From contig NZ_JANHMP010000001.1 in assembly GCF_024609265.1 (NCBI RefSeq), positions 992,001-1,056,000 of the forward strand: DNA of 64,000 nt, in the 5' to 3' direction. Positions 23,930 to 32,152 of this stretch are shown in pieces. Origin of the DNA: Geothrix campi. GTDB lineage: Bacteria; Acidobacteriota; Holophagae; Holophagales; Holophagaceae. The first letter of the stretch is position 1, and the number at the start of each line of letters is the position of its first letter. A model generated the notes under the pieces. That model saw only the letters and a list, made by a program, of their open reading frames with translations. It was not told the DNA's origin and did no database searches. The translations under genes and the position numbers were made by a program.

Positions 23930-26776
23930 TCAAGCGTGCTGCTTCAACTTGTCCTTGCCACCGAACCACTGATCCCAATACACCACCACGGGGCTGGCGA
24001 TGTAGATGGACGAGTAGGTGCCGGTGATGACGCCGATGACCAGCGGGAAGGCCAGGTCCTTGAGGGCCGGACCACCGAAGAGCCAGAGGCAGACGCTGAC
24101 GAAGAGCACGGACATGGAGGTGAGGATCGTCCGGCCGAGGGTCTGGTTGATGGAGTCGTTCACCAGCTTGGTCACCGTGGCTCGGCGGTACTCCGGCCGG
24201 TGGCTGTTCTCACGGATTCGATCGAACACCACGATGGTGTCCGCCATCGAGTAGCCCATCAGCGTGAGGAAGCTGGCCACCACGGGTACGTTGAACTCGT
24301 AGCCGAAGGCGGCGAAGAGGGCCAGGGCCATGAGCATGTCGTGGACCAGGGATACGATGCCCCCCACGGCGTAGCTGGCCGTGAACCGAAACATCACGTA
24401 GACCAGGATGGCGGCCAGCGCCCATGCCACGGCGGTGAGGGTCTTGCGCGTCCACTCACCGGAGATGCTGGGCGAGAAGCTCTCGTCCTTGAGGATGCCC
24501 ACGGAGCCCAGTCGGTAGCTCTTCTGGACCGTGTCCTTGACGACCTGGGGAAGATCCTGTGGGAGCTCGCCGAAGGTCTGGTAGAGGCCCGAGGGCAGCC
24601 GGTCGCGGGTCGCGATGACCTTCTCCGCCAGGGGCGCGTAGGCGGCCGCGAGGGCCGTCTCGTCGCCTCCGATCCCGGCGGGGTTCGCCTTCACCAGGGT
24701 ATCGGTCAGCGTCTTGGAGCCTTCCAGGTTCAGGGCCGGGAGCGCGCTGTTGGCGCCTTCGGGATCCATCTGCTTGAAGATGGCGCGGAGGGCATCCGCC
24801 TGGATGGTGCTGTCCTTCTGATCCGCGTCCTTCTTGGCCTTCACCTTCACGGAGAAATCGCGCACCGACTTGTCAGCATTCTCGTAGGCTACGACCGTGG
24901 CATCCGTATAGCCGTTCCTGGCCAGGGCGGCCCGGATGGTTTCGGGCTCCATGGCGCCGCGGAACCGCACCGTCATGTCGTTGCCGCCCACGAACTGCAT
25001 GCCCAGGTGGATGCGGTTGCTGTGAGTGAGATTCCAGGGCCGCACGTAGAGGAGCGAGATCAGGATGATGCCCCAGCTGATAGCGATGGCTGTGCCCTTG
25101 TACTTCATGAAGTCGTAGGACGAACCCTTGAAGAAGGTGTGGGTGCCCACGGAGAGCGTCTTGGTGCCGGGGTGGTGCTCCAACACCCAGTCGTAGATGT
25201 AGCGACTGATGTAGATGCTGGTGAACAGCGAGGCCACGACGCCCACGGTGAGGGTCACGGCGAAGCCCTTCACAGGGCCCGTGCCGAAGATGAAGAGCAG
25301 CAGGGCGGAGAAGAGCTGGGTCACGTGGCTGTCCACGATGGTCCAGAACACCCGGTCGAAGCCCGCGTCGATGGCCCCGGGCACGCTCTTGCCAAGGCCC
25401 AGCTCCTCCTTGATGCGTTCAAAAATGAGGATGTTGGCGTCCACCGCCATGCCCAGGGTGAGCACGAAGCCCGCGATGCCCGGCAGGGTGAGCGTGGCCC
25501 GGAAGGAGCCCAGCAGGCCCATCATCACGATCACGTTCACGGTGAGGGCCACGATCGCGTTGACGCCCGACCAGTGGTAGAAGATGACCATGAAGCCGAT
25601 GATGGCGGCGAAGCCGACAACGGCGGCACGCACGCCGGCGTGGATGGAGTCGCGGCCCAGGCCGGGGCCCATGACGCGCTCTTCGAGGAACTTCATGGGC
25701 GCGCGGAGGGCGCCGCTGCGGAGCTGGCTGGCGAGGTCGTCGGCCTCCTGGGCGCTGAAGCTGCCGCTGATGCGCACGGCGCCGCCGATGATCTTCTCCT
25801 TGGCGGTCAGCTCCGTGACGATCTTGCGGTCGAGCACGATGGCGATGAAACGGTTCTCTTCGGAGGCGATGCCGGTCAGGCGGGCGAAGTCGTCATCCCC
25901 CTTCTTGTTGAGGGTGAAGTTGACTTCGTTGGCCTCGGTCTGCGAATTGGAGGCCCGGTGCGAGTCGATGATGTCGGCACCATCCACGGCCACGCGGCTC
26001 TCCAGCAACACCCAGCGGCTGATCTTCTCCTCGCCGGGCTTGGCTTTCGCGGGAGCCTGGCCGGTGCGGCGCGCCTGGCGTTCGCTCTCGATCTCGGGCA
26101 GCAGCTCGAACTCCGGGGGAATGGTCCCCTTGTAGAAGGCCAGGGCCTCCTCCTTGGAGTTGAAGTAGAGCTGGGGAGCCTTGGCCAGCAGCCGCTGTTC
26201 CAGGTGGCCGGGGGTGGCCAGGAGCTTCTTGATGCGCTCGCGGTCGCCTTCCTCGATGCCGGGGATCTCCACCACGATGCGGTTGCCTTCGGCGCCGCTG
26301 GCGGTGATCTCGGGTTCCAGCACGTTGGCGGGGTCGATGTCGCGGATGCGCTTCTCGATGACTTCCAGCGCGCGCTTGTTGGCGTCGTCCTTCAGTTGCT
26401 TCTGGTAGGAGTCCTTCTGGCTGAGCCGGAAGATGTCACCCTCGGCCGAGAAGGCGTAACCGGAGAAGAAGTCCTTGGTGACCTTCTCCACCGTGGCCTT
26501 CTGGTCCGCCCCCACGCCCTCGACGCGGAGAGCATCCCCATCCACGCGCACCATGGCGCCTGGAAGGCCCTTTTCCTTGAGCCGGGCCGTGAGGCGGTCC
26601 TTGCTGTCGCGCAGGTCGGCCGCGAGAGCCTCCTGGCCCTGGACCTCCAGCTCGAAGTGGACGCCGCCCCGGAGGTCGAGACCCAGTTTCACTTTGGAAA
26701 GTGGCGTAAAGAAGTATCCGCAGCCGAACAGCACGGCGAGGACGATGGCGAGACGCCAGAGGCTCCGTTTGGTCAC
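23930..26776 (-). CDS. secDF: SecDF, protein-export membrane subunits SecD and SecF fused
   Basis: A 948-residue inner-membrane protein that uses the proton gradient to pull exported proteins through SecYEG. The SecD half (about 1-545) starts with a helix and LGLDLRGGVHFELE, has a large periplasmic region, and carries GMAVDANILIFERIKEE in its fourth helix. The SecF half (about 555-948) carries GYSMADTIVVFDRIREN. Each half has six helices, twelve in total. Most Gram-negative bacteria use two genes; single-chain SecDF occurs in several phyla. It is preceded by yajC, with a hairpin in the 56-base gap. Confidence 0.95.
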   Translation of the reverse strand: MTKRSLWRLAIVLAVLFGCGYFFTPLSKVKLGLDLRGGVHFELEVQGQEALAADLRDSKDRLTARLKEKGLPGAMVRVDGDALRVEGVGADQKATVEKVTKDFFSGYAFSAEGDIFRLSQKDSYQKQLKDDANKRALEVIEKRIRDIDPANVLEPEITASGAEGNRIVVEIPGIEEGDRERIKKLLATPGHLEQRLLAKAPQLYFNSKEEALAFYKGTIPPEFELLPEIESERQARRTGQAPAKAKPGEEKISRWVLLESRVAVDGADIIDSHRASNSQTEANEVNFTLNKKGDDDFARLTGIASEENRFIAIVLDRKIVTELTAKEKIIGGAVRISGSFSAQEADDLASQLRSGALRAPMKFLEERVMGPGLGRDSIHAGVRAAVVGFAAIIGFMVIFYHWSGVNAIVALTVNVIVMMGLLGSFRATLTLPGIAGFVLTLGMAVDANILIFERIKEELGLGKSVPGAIDAGFDRVFWTIVDSHVTQLFSALLLFIFGTGPVKGFAVTLTVGVVASLFTSIYISRYIYDWVLEHHPGTKTLSVGTHTFFKGSSYDFMKYKGTAIAISWGIILISLLYVRPWNLTHSNRIHLGMQFVGGNDMTVRFRGAMEPETIRAALARNGYTDATVVAYENADKSVRDFSVKVKAKKDADQKDSTIQADALRAIFKQMDPEGANSALPALNLEGSKTLTDTLVKANPAGIGGDETALAAAYAPLAEKVIATRDRLPSGLYQTFGELPQDLPQVVKDTVQKSYRLGSVGILKDESFSPSISGEWTRKTLTAVAWALAAILVYVMFRFTASYAVGGIVSLVHDMLMALALFAAFGYEFNVPVVASFLTLMGYSMADTIVVFDRIRENSHRPEYRRATVTKLVNDSINQTLGRTILTSMSVLFVSVCLWLFGGPALKDLAFPLVIGVITGTYSSIYIASPVVVYWDQWFGGKDKLKQHA

Positions 26777-26795
26777 GGGGCGCTCCTACAGAAAG

Positions 26796-26819
26796 CGGGC
26801 CGGCGGGAAAGCCGGCCCG
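26796..26819 (-). other. Hairpin between yajC and secDF
   Basis: A nine-base perfect stem (cgggccggc and its complement) with loop gggaaa in the intergenic gap. There is no U-run on either side, so it is more likely a stabilising or partial stop structure than a full terminator. Confidence 0.6.
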
Positions 26820-26832
26820 GGAGGTCAAGGGG

Positions 26833-27144
26833 TCAGTTCTGGGATTCGGGTTCGTTGGCCAGGGCCGCCACGGCCGCGCGCCGGGCCTTGACCACGGAGC
26901 CGCCGAGCTTCAGCCAGATGTGCTTGTCCTCGACGCGATCGATGGTGGCGTAGAGGCCGGAGGTCAGCACGACCTCGTCACCGGCCTTCAACTTGGACAA
27001 GCGGGCCTCCATCTCCTTGCGGGCCTTGCTCTGGGGCCGGATGAGGAGGAAGTAGAACATCAGGGCCATGCCACCGATGAACACGAATTGGATCCAGGCC
27101 GGGCCGCCGCCGGTCGCGGGCTGCTGAAGAAGGGCGTACATCAT
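26833..27144 (-). CDS. yajC: Preprotein translocase subunit YajC
   Basis: A 103-residue protein with one transmembrane helix (FVFIGGMALMFYFLLI) followed by RPQSKARKEMEARLSKLKAGD and a small beta domain with VVLTSGLYATI, the standard YajC layout. It works with SecDF at the translocon. The gene starts directly after the tgt stop (TAG then ATG) and may use either of two adjacent ATG codons. The order tgt-yajC-secDF is a common bacterial operon. Confidence 0.94.
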   Translation of the reverse strand: MMYALLQQPATGGGPAWIQFVFIGGMALMFYFLLIRPQSKARKEMEARLSKLKAGDEVVLTSGLYATIDRVEDKHIWLKLGGSVVKARRAAVAALANEPESQN

Positions 27145-28293
27145 CTAAGGCTCCTCGGTCTGCCATCGGGCGCGTGCGGTCTGGGCGAACACTGGAAAGC
27201 GGTTTTCCAGCAGGGCCTGCCGCGCAGCGCGGGTGAGCCCCACAGTGTAGCTCAGGTTGTGGATCGTGTTCAGCGTGAAGCCCAGCAACTCGCCGCAGCG
27301 GAAGAGATGGTGCAGGTAGGCCCGGCTGAAGGTCCGGCAGGTATAGCAGGCGCAATCCGGGTCCAGGGGCTGGTCCGCGTCCCGGTGGCGGGCGTTCTTG
27401 AGGTTGAGCTTGCCCCGGCTCGTGAGGATCCGGCCGTGCCTGGCCTCCCGGCTGGGCAGCACGCAATCGAAGAGGTCCACGCCCTGCTCGATGCCGAAGA
27501 GCAGATCCTCGGGCGTGCCCACGCCCATGAGGTAGCGAGGCCGGTCTTCCGGCAGCTCCTGCACGAATTCCCCCAGCACGGCATTCATCTGCTCCTTGGG
27601 CTCACCCACGCTCAGGCCGCCCACCGCGAAGCCCTGGAAGGGGGTCTTCGCGTCCAACTCCAGGGCCTCCGCCAGGTGGCTGCGCCGCAGGTCCAGATGG
27701 GTGCCGCCCTGGTTGATGGCGAAGAGGCCCTGGTGGGGCTGGAGGGGCACGGCCCGGCTCCGGGCCAGCCAGCGGGTGGTGCGGGCCATGCTGATCTCCA
27801 GCTTGGTCCGCTCCAGGCGGCCGGGGGGGCACTCGTCCAGGGCCATGCAGATGTCGGAACCCAGGTTCCGCTGGATCTCCAGGCTGCGCTCCGGCGACAG
27901 GAACTGGGGACTGCCGTCCAGGTGGCTCTGGAAGGTGACCCCCTCCTCCGTCATCTTTCTCAGGGAGGCGAGCGAGAAAACCTGGAACCCGCCTGAATCC
28001 GTCAGGATGGGCCCATCCCAGCCCATGAAACGGTGCAGGCCGCCGTGCTGGGCCACCAAGGCATCCCCTGGGCGGAGCCCCAAGTGGTATGTGTTACCGA
28101 GAATCACCTGAGGACCGATCTCCCGAAGCTGCGCCGGCGTGATGCCCTTCACCGTGCCCTGGGTGCCAACCGGCATGAATGCTGGGGTTTCGACCTCACC
28201 ATGCGAGGTATGGAATCTCCCGGCCCGGGCCACCCCAGATGCGCCCTGGGACTCGCGGATGAATGAGAAATATGGACTTGTGATCTTCGGCAT
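27145..28293 (-). CDS. tgt: Queuine/preQ1 tRNA-ribosyltransferase
   Basis: A 382-residue enzyme that swaps guanine 34 for preQ1 in tRNAs with GUN anticodons. The catalytic aspartates lie in LTDSGGFQVFSL and DCVLPSREARHG. Substrate loops VGGLSVGEP and MGVGTPEDLL are present, and the zinc site is DCACYTC with a histidine further on. The ATG at 28293 matches the family N-terminus; eight codons upstream are open but unlikely. First gene of the tgt-yajC-secDF operon, with its promoter in the 262-base gap shared with tonB. Confidence 0.95.
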   Translation of the reverse strand: MPKITSPYFSFIRESQGASGVARAGRFHTSHGEVETPAFMPVGTQGTVKGITPAQLREIGPQVILGNTYHLGLRPGDALVAQHGGLHRFMGWDGPILTDSGGFQVFSLASLRKMTEEGVTFQSHLDGSPQFLSPERSLEIQRNLGSDICMALDECPPGRLERTKLEISMARTTRWLARSRAVPLQPHQGLFAINQGGTHLDLRRSHLAEALELDAKTPFQGFAVGGLSVGEPKEQMNAVLGEFVQELPEDRPRYLMGVGTPEDLLFGIEQGVDLFDCVLPSREARHGRILTSRGKLNLKNARHRDADQPLDPDCACYTCRTFSRAYLHHLFRCGELLGFTLNTIHNLSYTVGLTRAARQALLENRFPVFAQTARARWQTEEP

Positions 28294-28555
28294 GGGGAGT
28301 TCCGACTTTCTTAACAAAAATTAACAATGCCACCCTTTTGAAACACAGATGGGTGTTGCGAAACCCAGCAAAAAAACGCCGAATGCCCTGTCCATGGGGA
28401 CTTGCGCCCGTTATTCCAGCTTGACCATCGGCCCGCCCTTTGCCATCTTAGCCGTTGGGCTCGCCCCAGTTCTTTATCTCCATCTCCGTAGCCGGATCGA
28501 TGTTCCCGTCGATTCGGCTCGCTGTTTTTTCCCCTGGATCTTTCACGGGAGTCGC
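28294..28555. promoter_or_regulatory. Divergent tgt/tonB intergenic region
   Basis: A 262-base gap less G+C-rich than its surroundings, especially 28305-28345 (ttaacaaaaattaacaa). On the plus strand TTGACC at 28421-28426 with CATCTT 17 bases on could serve tonB; the -10 is weak. The A/T-rich block next to tgt is the probable tgt promoter. A small inverted repeat (tgggt/accca) spans 28350-28367. Confidence 0.45.
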
Positions 28556-29353
28556 ATGAGCAAAGATCCCAAGAAGTCAACCCCTGCCAAATCGGCCGCT
28601 CCTGCGGAGACGCTGGAGGACTTAGTCTACAAGTCCTCCCTCGTAGCCGGGAACGACGCCATCAAGCGGGGCAATCCCAAGATCACCATCCCCACGACGG
28701 TGGCCATGTATGCCCTGTTCGCTCTGGTGGCCTTCCAGCTGGCCAAGCGAACGGAGACGGGTCAGAAGGTGCTCAAGACGATGGCAATCGACCTCGCCGA
28801 ACAGGCTGAGGCCGCACCGCCACCGCCGCCACCGCCACCGCCGCCACCGCCGCCGCCACCGCCGCCCATGGCTGTGTCCGCAGGCAAGGTGGACTCGACC
28901 CCCATCGACCCGCGCCAGGAAGTGGTGCCTGAACAGGCGCCCAAAGAGCTTCCGAAGCAGGATCACTCCCTCGGCGGCGTCCCCGGTGGTGTCCCCGGCG
29001 GTGTCCCCGGTGGCGTCATCGGCGGTGTGGTCGGCGGTGTGGTCGGCGGCGTCGTCGGTGGCACCGGCAAGGTGGTGGACTTCGACTTCAGCCAGATCAA
29101 GGTGAAGTACCAGCCCCCCGCCCCTCCCTATCCCGCTCTCGCCAAGATCGCCAAGATCCAGGGCACGGTGGTCGTGGAGATCGTGGTCGGCCCCGATGGT
29201 GTGCCCACCTCGGCCGTCGCGAAGGAAGGGCCTCCCCAGCTGCGACCCACCGCTGAAGCCTATGCCATGCAGTGGAAGTTCGAGCCCGCCCTCCTGAACG
29301 GCGCACCCCAGTACGCGCGATTCAAGCTCACCATGCCCTTCCGGCTCAGGTAG
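28556..29353 (+). CDS. tonB: TonB family energy-transducing protein
   Basis: A 265-residue inner-membrane protein that couples ExbBD to outer-membrane receptors. Order: short cytoplasmic segment, one transmembrane helix at about 43-60 (TTVAMYALFALVAFQLA), a run of 17 prolines (88-104), a stretch of seven Gly-Gly-Val-type repeats (about 140-169), and a C-terminal TonB domain (PPAPPYPALAKIAKIQGTVV, MQWKFEPALLNG). The start at 28556 follows GGGAG; the frame is open for 69 more codons without similarity. exbB and two exbD genes follow directly, forming a complete energy-transducing unit. Confidence 0.92.
   Translation: MSKDPKKSTPAKSAAPAETLEDLVYKSSLVAGNDAIKRGNPKITIPTTVAMYALFALVAFQLAKRTETGQKVLKTMAIDLAEQAEAAPPPPPPPPPPPPPPPPPMAVSAGKVDSTPIDPRQEVVPEQAPKELPKQDHSLGGVPGGVPGGVPGGVIGGVVGGVVGGVVGGTGKVVDFDFSQIKVKYQPPAPPYPALAKIAKIQGTVVVEIVVGPDGVPTSAVAKEGPPQLRPTAEAYAMQWKFEPALLNGAPQYARFKLTMPFRLR
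28973..29062 (+). repeat. Twelve-base tandem repeat in tonB (Gly-Gly-Val units)
   Basis: Seven in-frame copies of a 12-base unit (ggtgtccccggc and variants) encode GGVP, GGVI and GGVV in series. Third-position differences show that copies have drifted while the protein pattern is kept. Repeat number could vary by slippage. Confidence 0.8.
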
Positions 29354-29406
29354 CACGCGCCCTTCCCCACGTCCAAATCTCTCTCCTCATTCCATAAGGA
29401 AACCTC

Positions 29407-30135
29407 ATGAACCTGCTTATCACCCCCCTGATGCTCGGTCTTGCCGAGGGCGGCCACGACAGCTTCTCTGCGGCCGAAATCTGGCGCGCGGCCTCCATCG
29501 CCAACAAGTTCATCATCTCCGTCCTCTTCATCCTGATGGCCTACCAGATCTACGTGGCCATCGAGCGCTTCGTGACCTACGCGCAGAGCAAGCAGGCCTC
29601 CGACAAGTTCCTCAAGCTCTTCATGGACACCCTCCGCCGCGGTGACTTCGAGGCCGCCAAGCGCGCCGCCACCACCCACAACAAGAGCCACATCGCCCTG
29701 GTGCTGAAGCACGGCCTGGACATCTTCCAATACGAGAAGCAGCTCAAGACCATGAACCCCAACCACGACGCCATCCAGCCCGTGGAGCGCGCCATCCAGC
29801 GCGGCACCGCCGAGGTGGTCGAGCTCCTCAAGAAGGGCATGAGCGGCCTGGGCACCATCGGCGCGCTGGCCCCCTTCATCGGCCTGCTCGGCACCGTGAT
29901 CGGCATCATCAAGGTCTTCTCCGACCTGAAGACCAAGGGCGCTGGCGACATCAACGCCCTGGCCGGCTCCATCGGTGAGGCCCTGGCCACCACCGCCCTC
30001 GGCCTGTTCGTCGCCATCCCGGCCGTGTGGATCTACAACCTGCTGACCAACAAGCAGGATGTCGTCGTCACCAACATCAACAACGCGGCTTCCCAGATGA
30101 TCGACGAGTTCATCCGCCGCGAGAGCCAGAGCTAA
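29407..30135 (+). CDS. exbB: ExbB/TolQ/MotA-family proton channel protein
   Basis: A 242-residue protein with three transmembrane helices: IISVLFILMAYQIYVAI near residue 37, GTIGALAPFIGLLGTVIGII near 155, and ALATTALGLFVAIPAVWIYN near 197. The last two form the channel with ExbD helices and are the conserved MotA/ExbB core. It powers TonB with the proton gradient. AAGGA precedes the ATG. It lies 53 bases after tonB and 59 before the first exbD, with a hairpin in the second gap. Confidence 0.93.
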   Translation: MNLLITPLMLGLAEGGHDSFSAAEIWRAASIANKFIISVLFILMAYQIYVAIERFVTYAQSKQASDKFLKLFMDTLRRGDFEAAKRAATTHNKSHIALVLKHGLDIFQYEKQLKTMNPNHDAIQPVERAIQRGTAEVVELLKKGMSGLGTIGALAPFIGLLGTVIGIIKVFSDLKTKGAGDINALAGSIGEALATTALGLFVAIPAVWIYNLLTNKQDVVVTNINNAASQMIDEFIRRESQS

Positions 30136-30148
30136 GGATCCGCCACCC

Positions 30149-30174
30149 AGCCCGGGGGCGCGAGCTCCCGGGCT
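30149..30174 (+). other. Hairpin between exbB and the first exbD
   Basis: Stem agcccggg/cccgggct with a ten-base loop, followed by atttct. It may set the ratio of ExbB to ExbD by partial termination or by stabilising the upstream message. Confidence 0.55.
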
Positions 30175-30194
30175 ATTTCTAAGGAGAACACACC

Positions 30195-30695
30195 ATGGAT
30201 ACAGGTGGTTCCAAGGGTGGGATGAAGTCCGACATCAACGTCACGCCACTTGTGGACATCGTGCTGGTGCTGTTGATCATCTTCATCGTGATCACGCCCG
30301 CCGTTAACAATGCCGTGAAGTTGCCGTTGTCCAAGCATGCCCCGAAGGTGGACCAGCAGCAGGACGCAGGCCAGAAGTACCTGACCCTCATGCTGACCTC
30401 CAAGCGCAACGACAAGTACGAGGTGACCGGTCCCGGCCCCGTGCTTATCGACGACAAGGACGCCAAGGACGAGCGCTTCTTCATCAATGACGAAGGCCAG
30501 CGCCAGAAGCTTGAAGACTACATCAACCGCAACGTGTCCCAGCTGAACGACAAGCGGGTGTTCATCAAGGCCGACGCCGATCTGCCCTTCAAGTTCGTCA
30601 ACGAGTTGTTCCAGTCCTGCCGGAAGGGCGGCGCCGACGAGGCGTCCATCGTGACCAGCGAGGACAAGGACACCAAGAAGGAAGGGGGTAACTGA
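30195..30695 (+). CDS. exbD: ExbD/TolR-family protein, first copy
   Basis: A 166-residue protein with a short cytoplasmic start, one helix containing the essential aspartate (NVTPLVDIVLVLLIIFIV) and a periplasmic domain. It pairs with ExbB in the TonB motor. The periplasmic part is longer than in the next copy, with a charged insert (IDDKDAKDERFFINDEG) and a lysine/glutamate-rich end. AAGGAG precedes the ATG. The second copy starts on the last base of its stop. Confidence 0.92.
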   Translation: MDTGGSKGGMKSDINVTPLVDIVLVLLIIFIVITPAVNNAVKLPLSKHAPKVDQQQDAGQKYLTLMLTSKRNDKYEVTGPGPVLIDDKDAKDERFFINDEGQRQKLEDYINRNVSQLNDKRVFIKADADLPFKFVNELFQSCRKGGADEASIVTSEDKDTKKEGGN

Positions 30696-31189
30696 TGGAT
30701 GCCGGCGGCGCCAAAGGCAAAGCAAAAACCGATATCAACGTCACCCCGCTGATCGACATCGTGCTGGTGCTCCTGATCGTGTTCATCGTGATGGTGCCTG
30801 GCCTCAGCAAGGCCATGAAGGTGGTGGTGCCCCAGGTCGTCCAGACCTCCACTCCGCCCAAGCCCGATCCGAACAACATCCTGATCCAGGTGGACCAGGA
30901 CGGCTCGATGACGCTCCAGCAGGACAAGATCGACGCCGATGGCCTCAAGGCCAAGCTGCCCGATGCCGTGATGTTGCAGCCCCTTAACTACCGGAAGGTC
31001 TTCCTGAAGGTGGATGAGGACGTCAAGTTCCAGGCCATGGTGGATGTGCTCGATGCCATCCGCGTCGCTTCGGAAATGGCCAAGAAGAAGTCCCTCGAGC
31101 AGCTCGACAAGTTCCAGGGCCAGGACGGCGGCGATGTGAAGGTCGCTGTCTCTCTCAAGAAGCGCATCGTGGCCGCGCCCGTCAGCTAG
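30695..31189 (+). CDS. exbD: ExbD/TolR-family protein, second copy
   Basis: A 164-residue paralogue of the preceding gene with the same membrane helix motif (NVTPLIDIVLVLLIVFIV) and a periplasmic domain ending in FQAMVDVLDAIRVASEM. Two different ExbD proteins next to one ExbB are found in several phyla and suggest a heteromeric stator. It overlaps the first exbD by one base (TGATG), so both are translated together. A strong terminator follows 17 bases after the stop. Confidence 0.92.
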   Translation: MDAGGAKGKAKTDINVTPLIDIVLVLLIVFIVMVPGLSKAMKVVVPQVVQTSTPPKPDPNNILIQVDQDGSMTLQQDKIDADGLKAKLPDAVMLQPLNYRKVFLKVDEDVKFQAMVDVLDAIRVASEMAKKKSLEQLDKFQGQDGGDVKVAVSLKKRIVAAPVS

Positions 31190-31206
31190 GTGTCCCCGAT
31201 CCCACG

Positions 31207-31233
31207 AAAAGGGCCCCATCCGGGGCCCTTTTT
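31207..31233 (+). terminator. Terminator of the tonB-exbBDD operon
   Basis: Stem gggcccc/ggggccc with loop atcc, flanked by aaaa and ttttt, so it works in both directions. It ends the plus-strand operon and touches the stop codon of the convergent EamA gene. Confidence 0.92.
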
Positions 31234-32120
31234 CATGTCCGCTGGCGGTGCCCCAGCACCGTGCCGTAGGCCACCCCCGCCACGGTGATCAGGACGCCCG
31301 CCAAGCCAGCTCCAGTGGCCTGCTCGCCCAGCAGTGGCACCGCCAGCAGGTACTGGACGATGGGCAGGAGCTGGAGCCAGACCGCCGCCTCGGAGACGGC
31401 CAGGGTCCCGTAAGCCTCGGACATCAGCATCTGGCCCCCGAAGGCCAGCAGGCTCATGAGGACGGCCAGCCCCCAGGCACCTAACCTGTCAGGCCATGGG
31501 GAGAGGGCGAAGGGCAGCACCACAGGCAGTCCCGCCATGCAGAAGAAGAAGAAGATGGTCGCCGCGTTCTCCGTGTGGCGCGCCGCCCGGATGGCGTTGG
31601 CGCTGGTGGCCGCGAAGACGGCCGCAGCCAGGGCGGCCAGCTCCCCCCGTCCGAGCCCAAGCCCCAGGTGCCCCTGGCTGAGCACCAGCACCACGCCCAG
31701 GGAGGCCGCCAGGATGGCCAACCAGAGGTGGATGGTGGGCCGCTCCTTGAAGAGTGCCAGGGAGATCACCACGGCGATCACCGGGAACACGTTGTAGAGG
31801 ATGCCCGCCTCCCCCGCCGGGATATGGGCCAGGGCGTAGAAGTAGAGCACCACGACCGCCCCGCCGGAGAGCCCCCGCGTCACCAGCAGCCGGTAGTTGG
31901 TGGGGCGATAGAGCCCGGGGATCAGGCCAAAAGCCGCGAGGCTCACCAGGGCCCCCACCACGAACCGCAGCACAGCCAGGTGGCCCGCCGTGAACCCCAT
32001 GCCCGGCAGCGTGAGCTTTCGCGCCAGGATCGCCATCAGGCCAAAGCACACCGCGGAACCGGCCAACTCCGCGCGGGCCACCATGCGACGGCGGGACTGG
32101 GCAGCGATGGAGGCGGTCAT
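31233..32120 (-). CDS. EamA/DMT superfamily permease
   Basis: A 295-residue inner-membrane protein with about ten helices in two EamA repeats (for example ELAGSAVCFGLMAILARKL near the start and LGAWGLAVLMSLLAFGGQML in the second half). Drug/metabolite transporters of this type export amino acids, sugars or other small molecules; substrate cannot be told. The start is ATG 32120 or ATG 32129, three codons upstream; both have purine-rich leaders. The long frame above these codons has no similarity. It lies 32 bases downstream of the radical-SAM gene and may be cotranscribed. Confidence 0.87.
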   Translation of the reverse strand: MTASIAAQSRRRMVARAELAGSAVCFGLMAILARKLTLPGMGFTAGHLAVLRFVVGALVSLAAFGLIPGLYRPTNYRLLVTRGLSGGAVVVLYFYALAHIPAGEAGILYNVFPVIAVVISLALFKERPTIHLWLAILAASLGVVLVLSQGHLGLGLGRGELAALAAAVFAATSANAIRAARHTENAATIFFFFCMAGLPVVLPFALSPWPDRLGAWGLAVLMSLLAFGGQMLMSEAYGTLAVSEAAVWLQLLPIVQYLLAVPLLGEQATGAGLAGVLITVAGVAYGTVLGHRQRT

Positions 32121-32152
32121 ACCCTCCATCCTGCCGCGAAACCCGCGCCCCG

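Noticed and set aside
23936-26953. 1005-residue open frame on the plus strand
   Set aside because: It lies opposite secDF and is an effect of high G+C content; no domain is visible, only His/Asp/Gly-rich shadow sequence.
28349-28555. N-terminal extension of TonB by 69 residues
   Set aside because: The upstream part has no family similarity, and ATG 28556 has a ribosome-binding site and the expected short cytoplasmic start.
28973-29062. Tandem repeats that could suggest a CRISPR array
   Set aside because: The units are 12 bases with no spacers and encode Gly-Gly-Val repeats in tonB. No CRISPR array was seen anywhere in the window.
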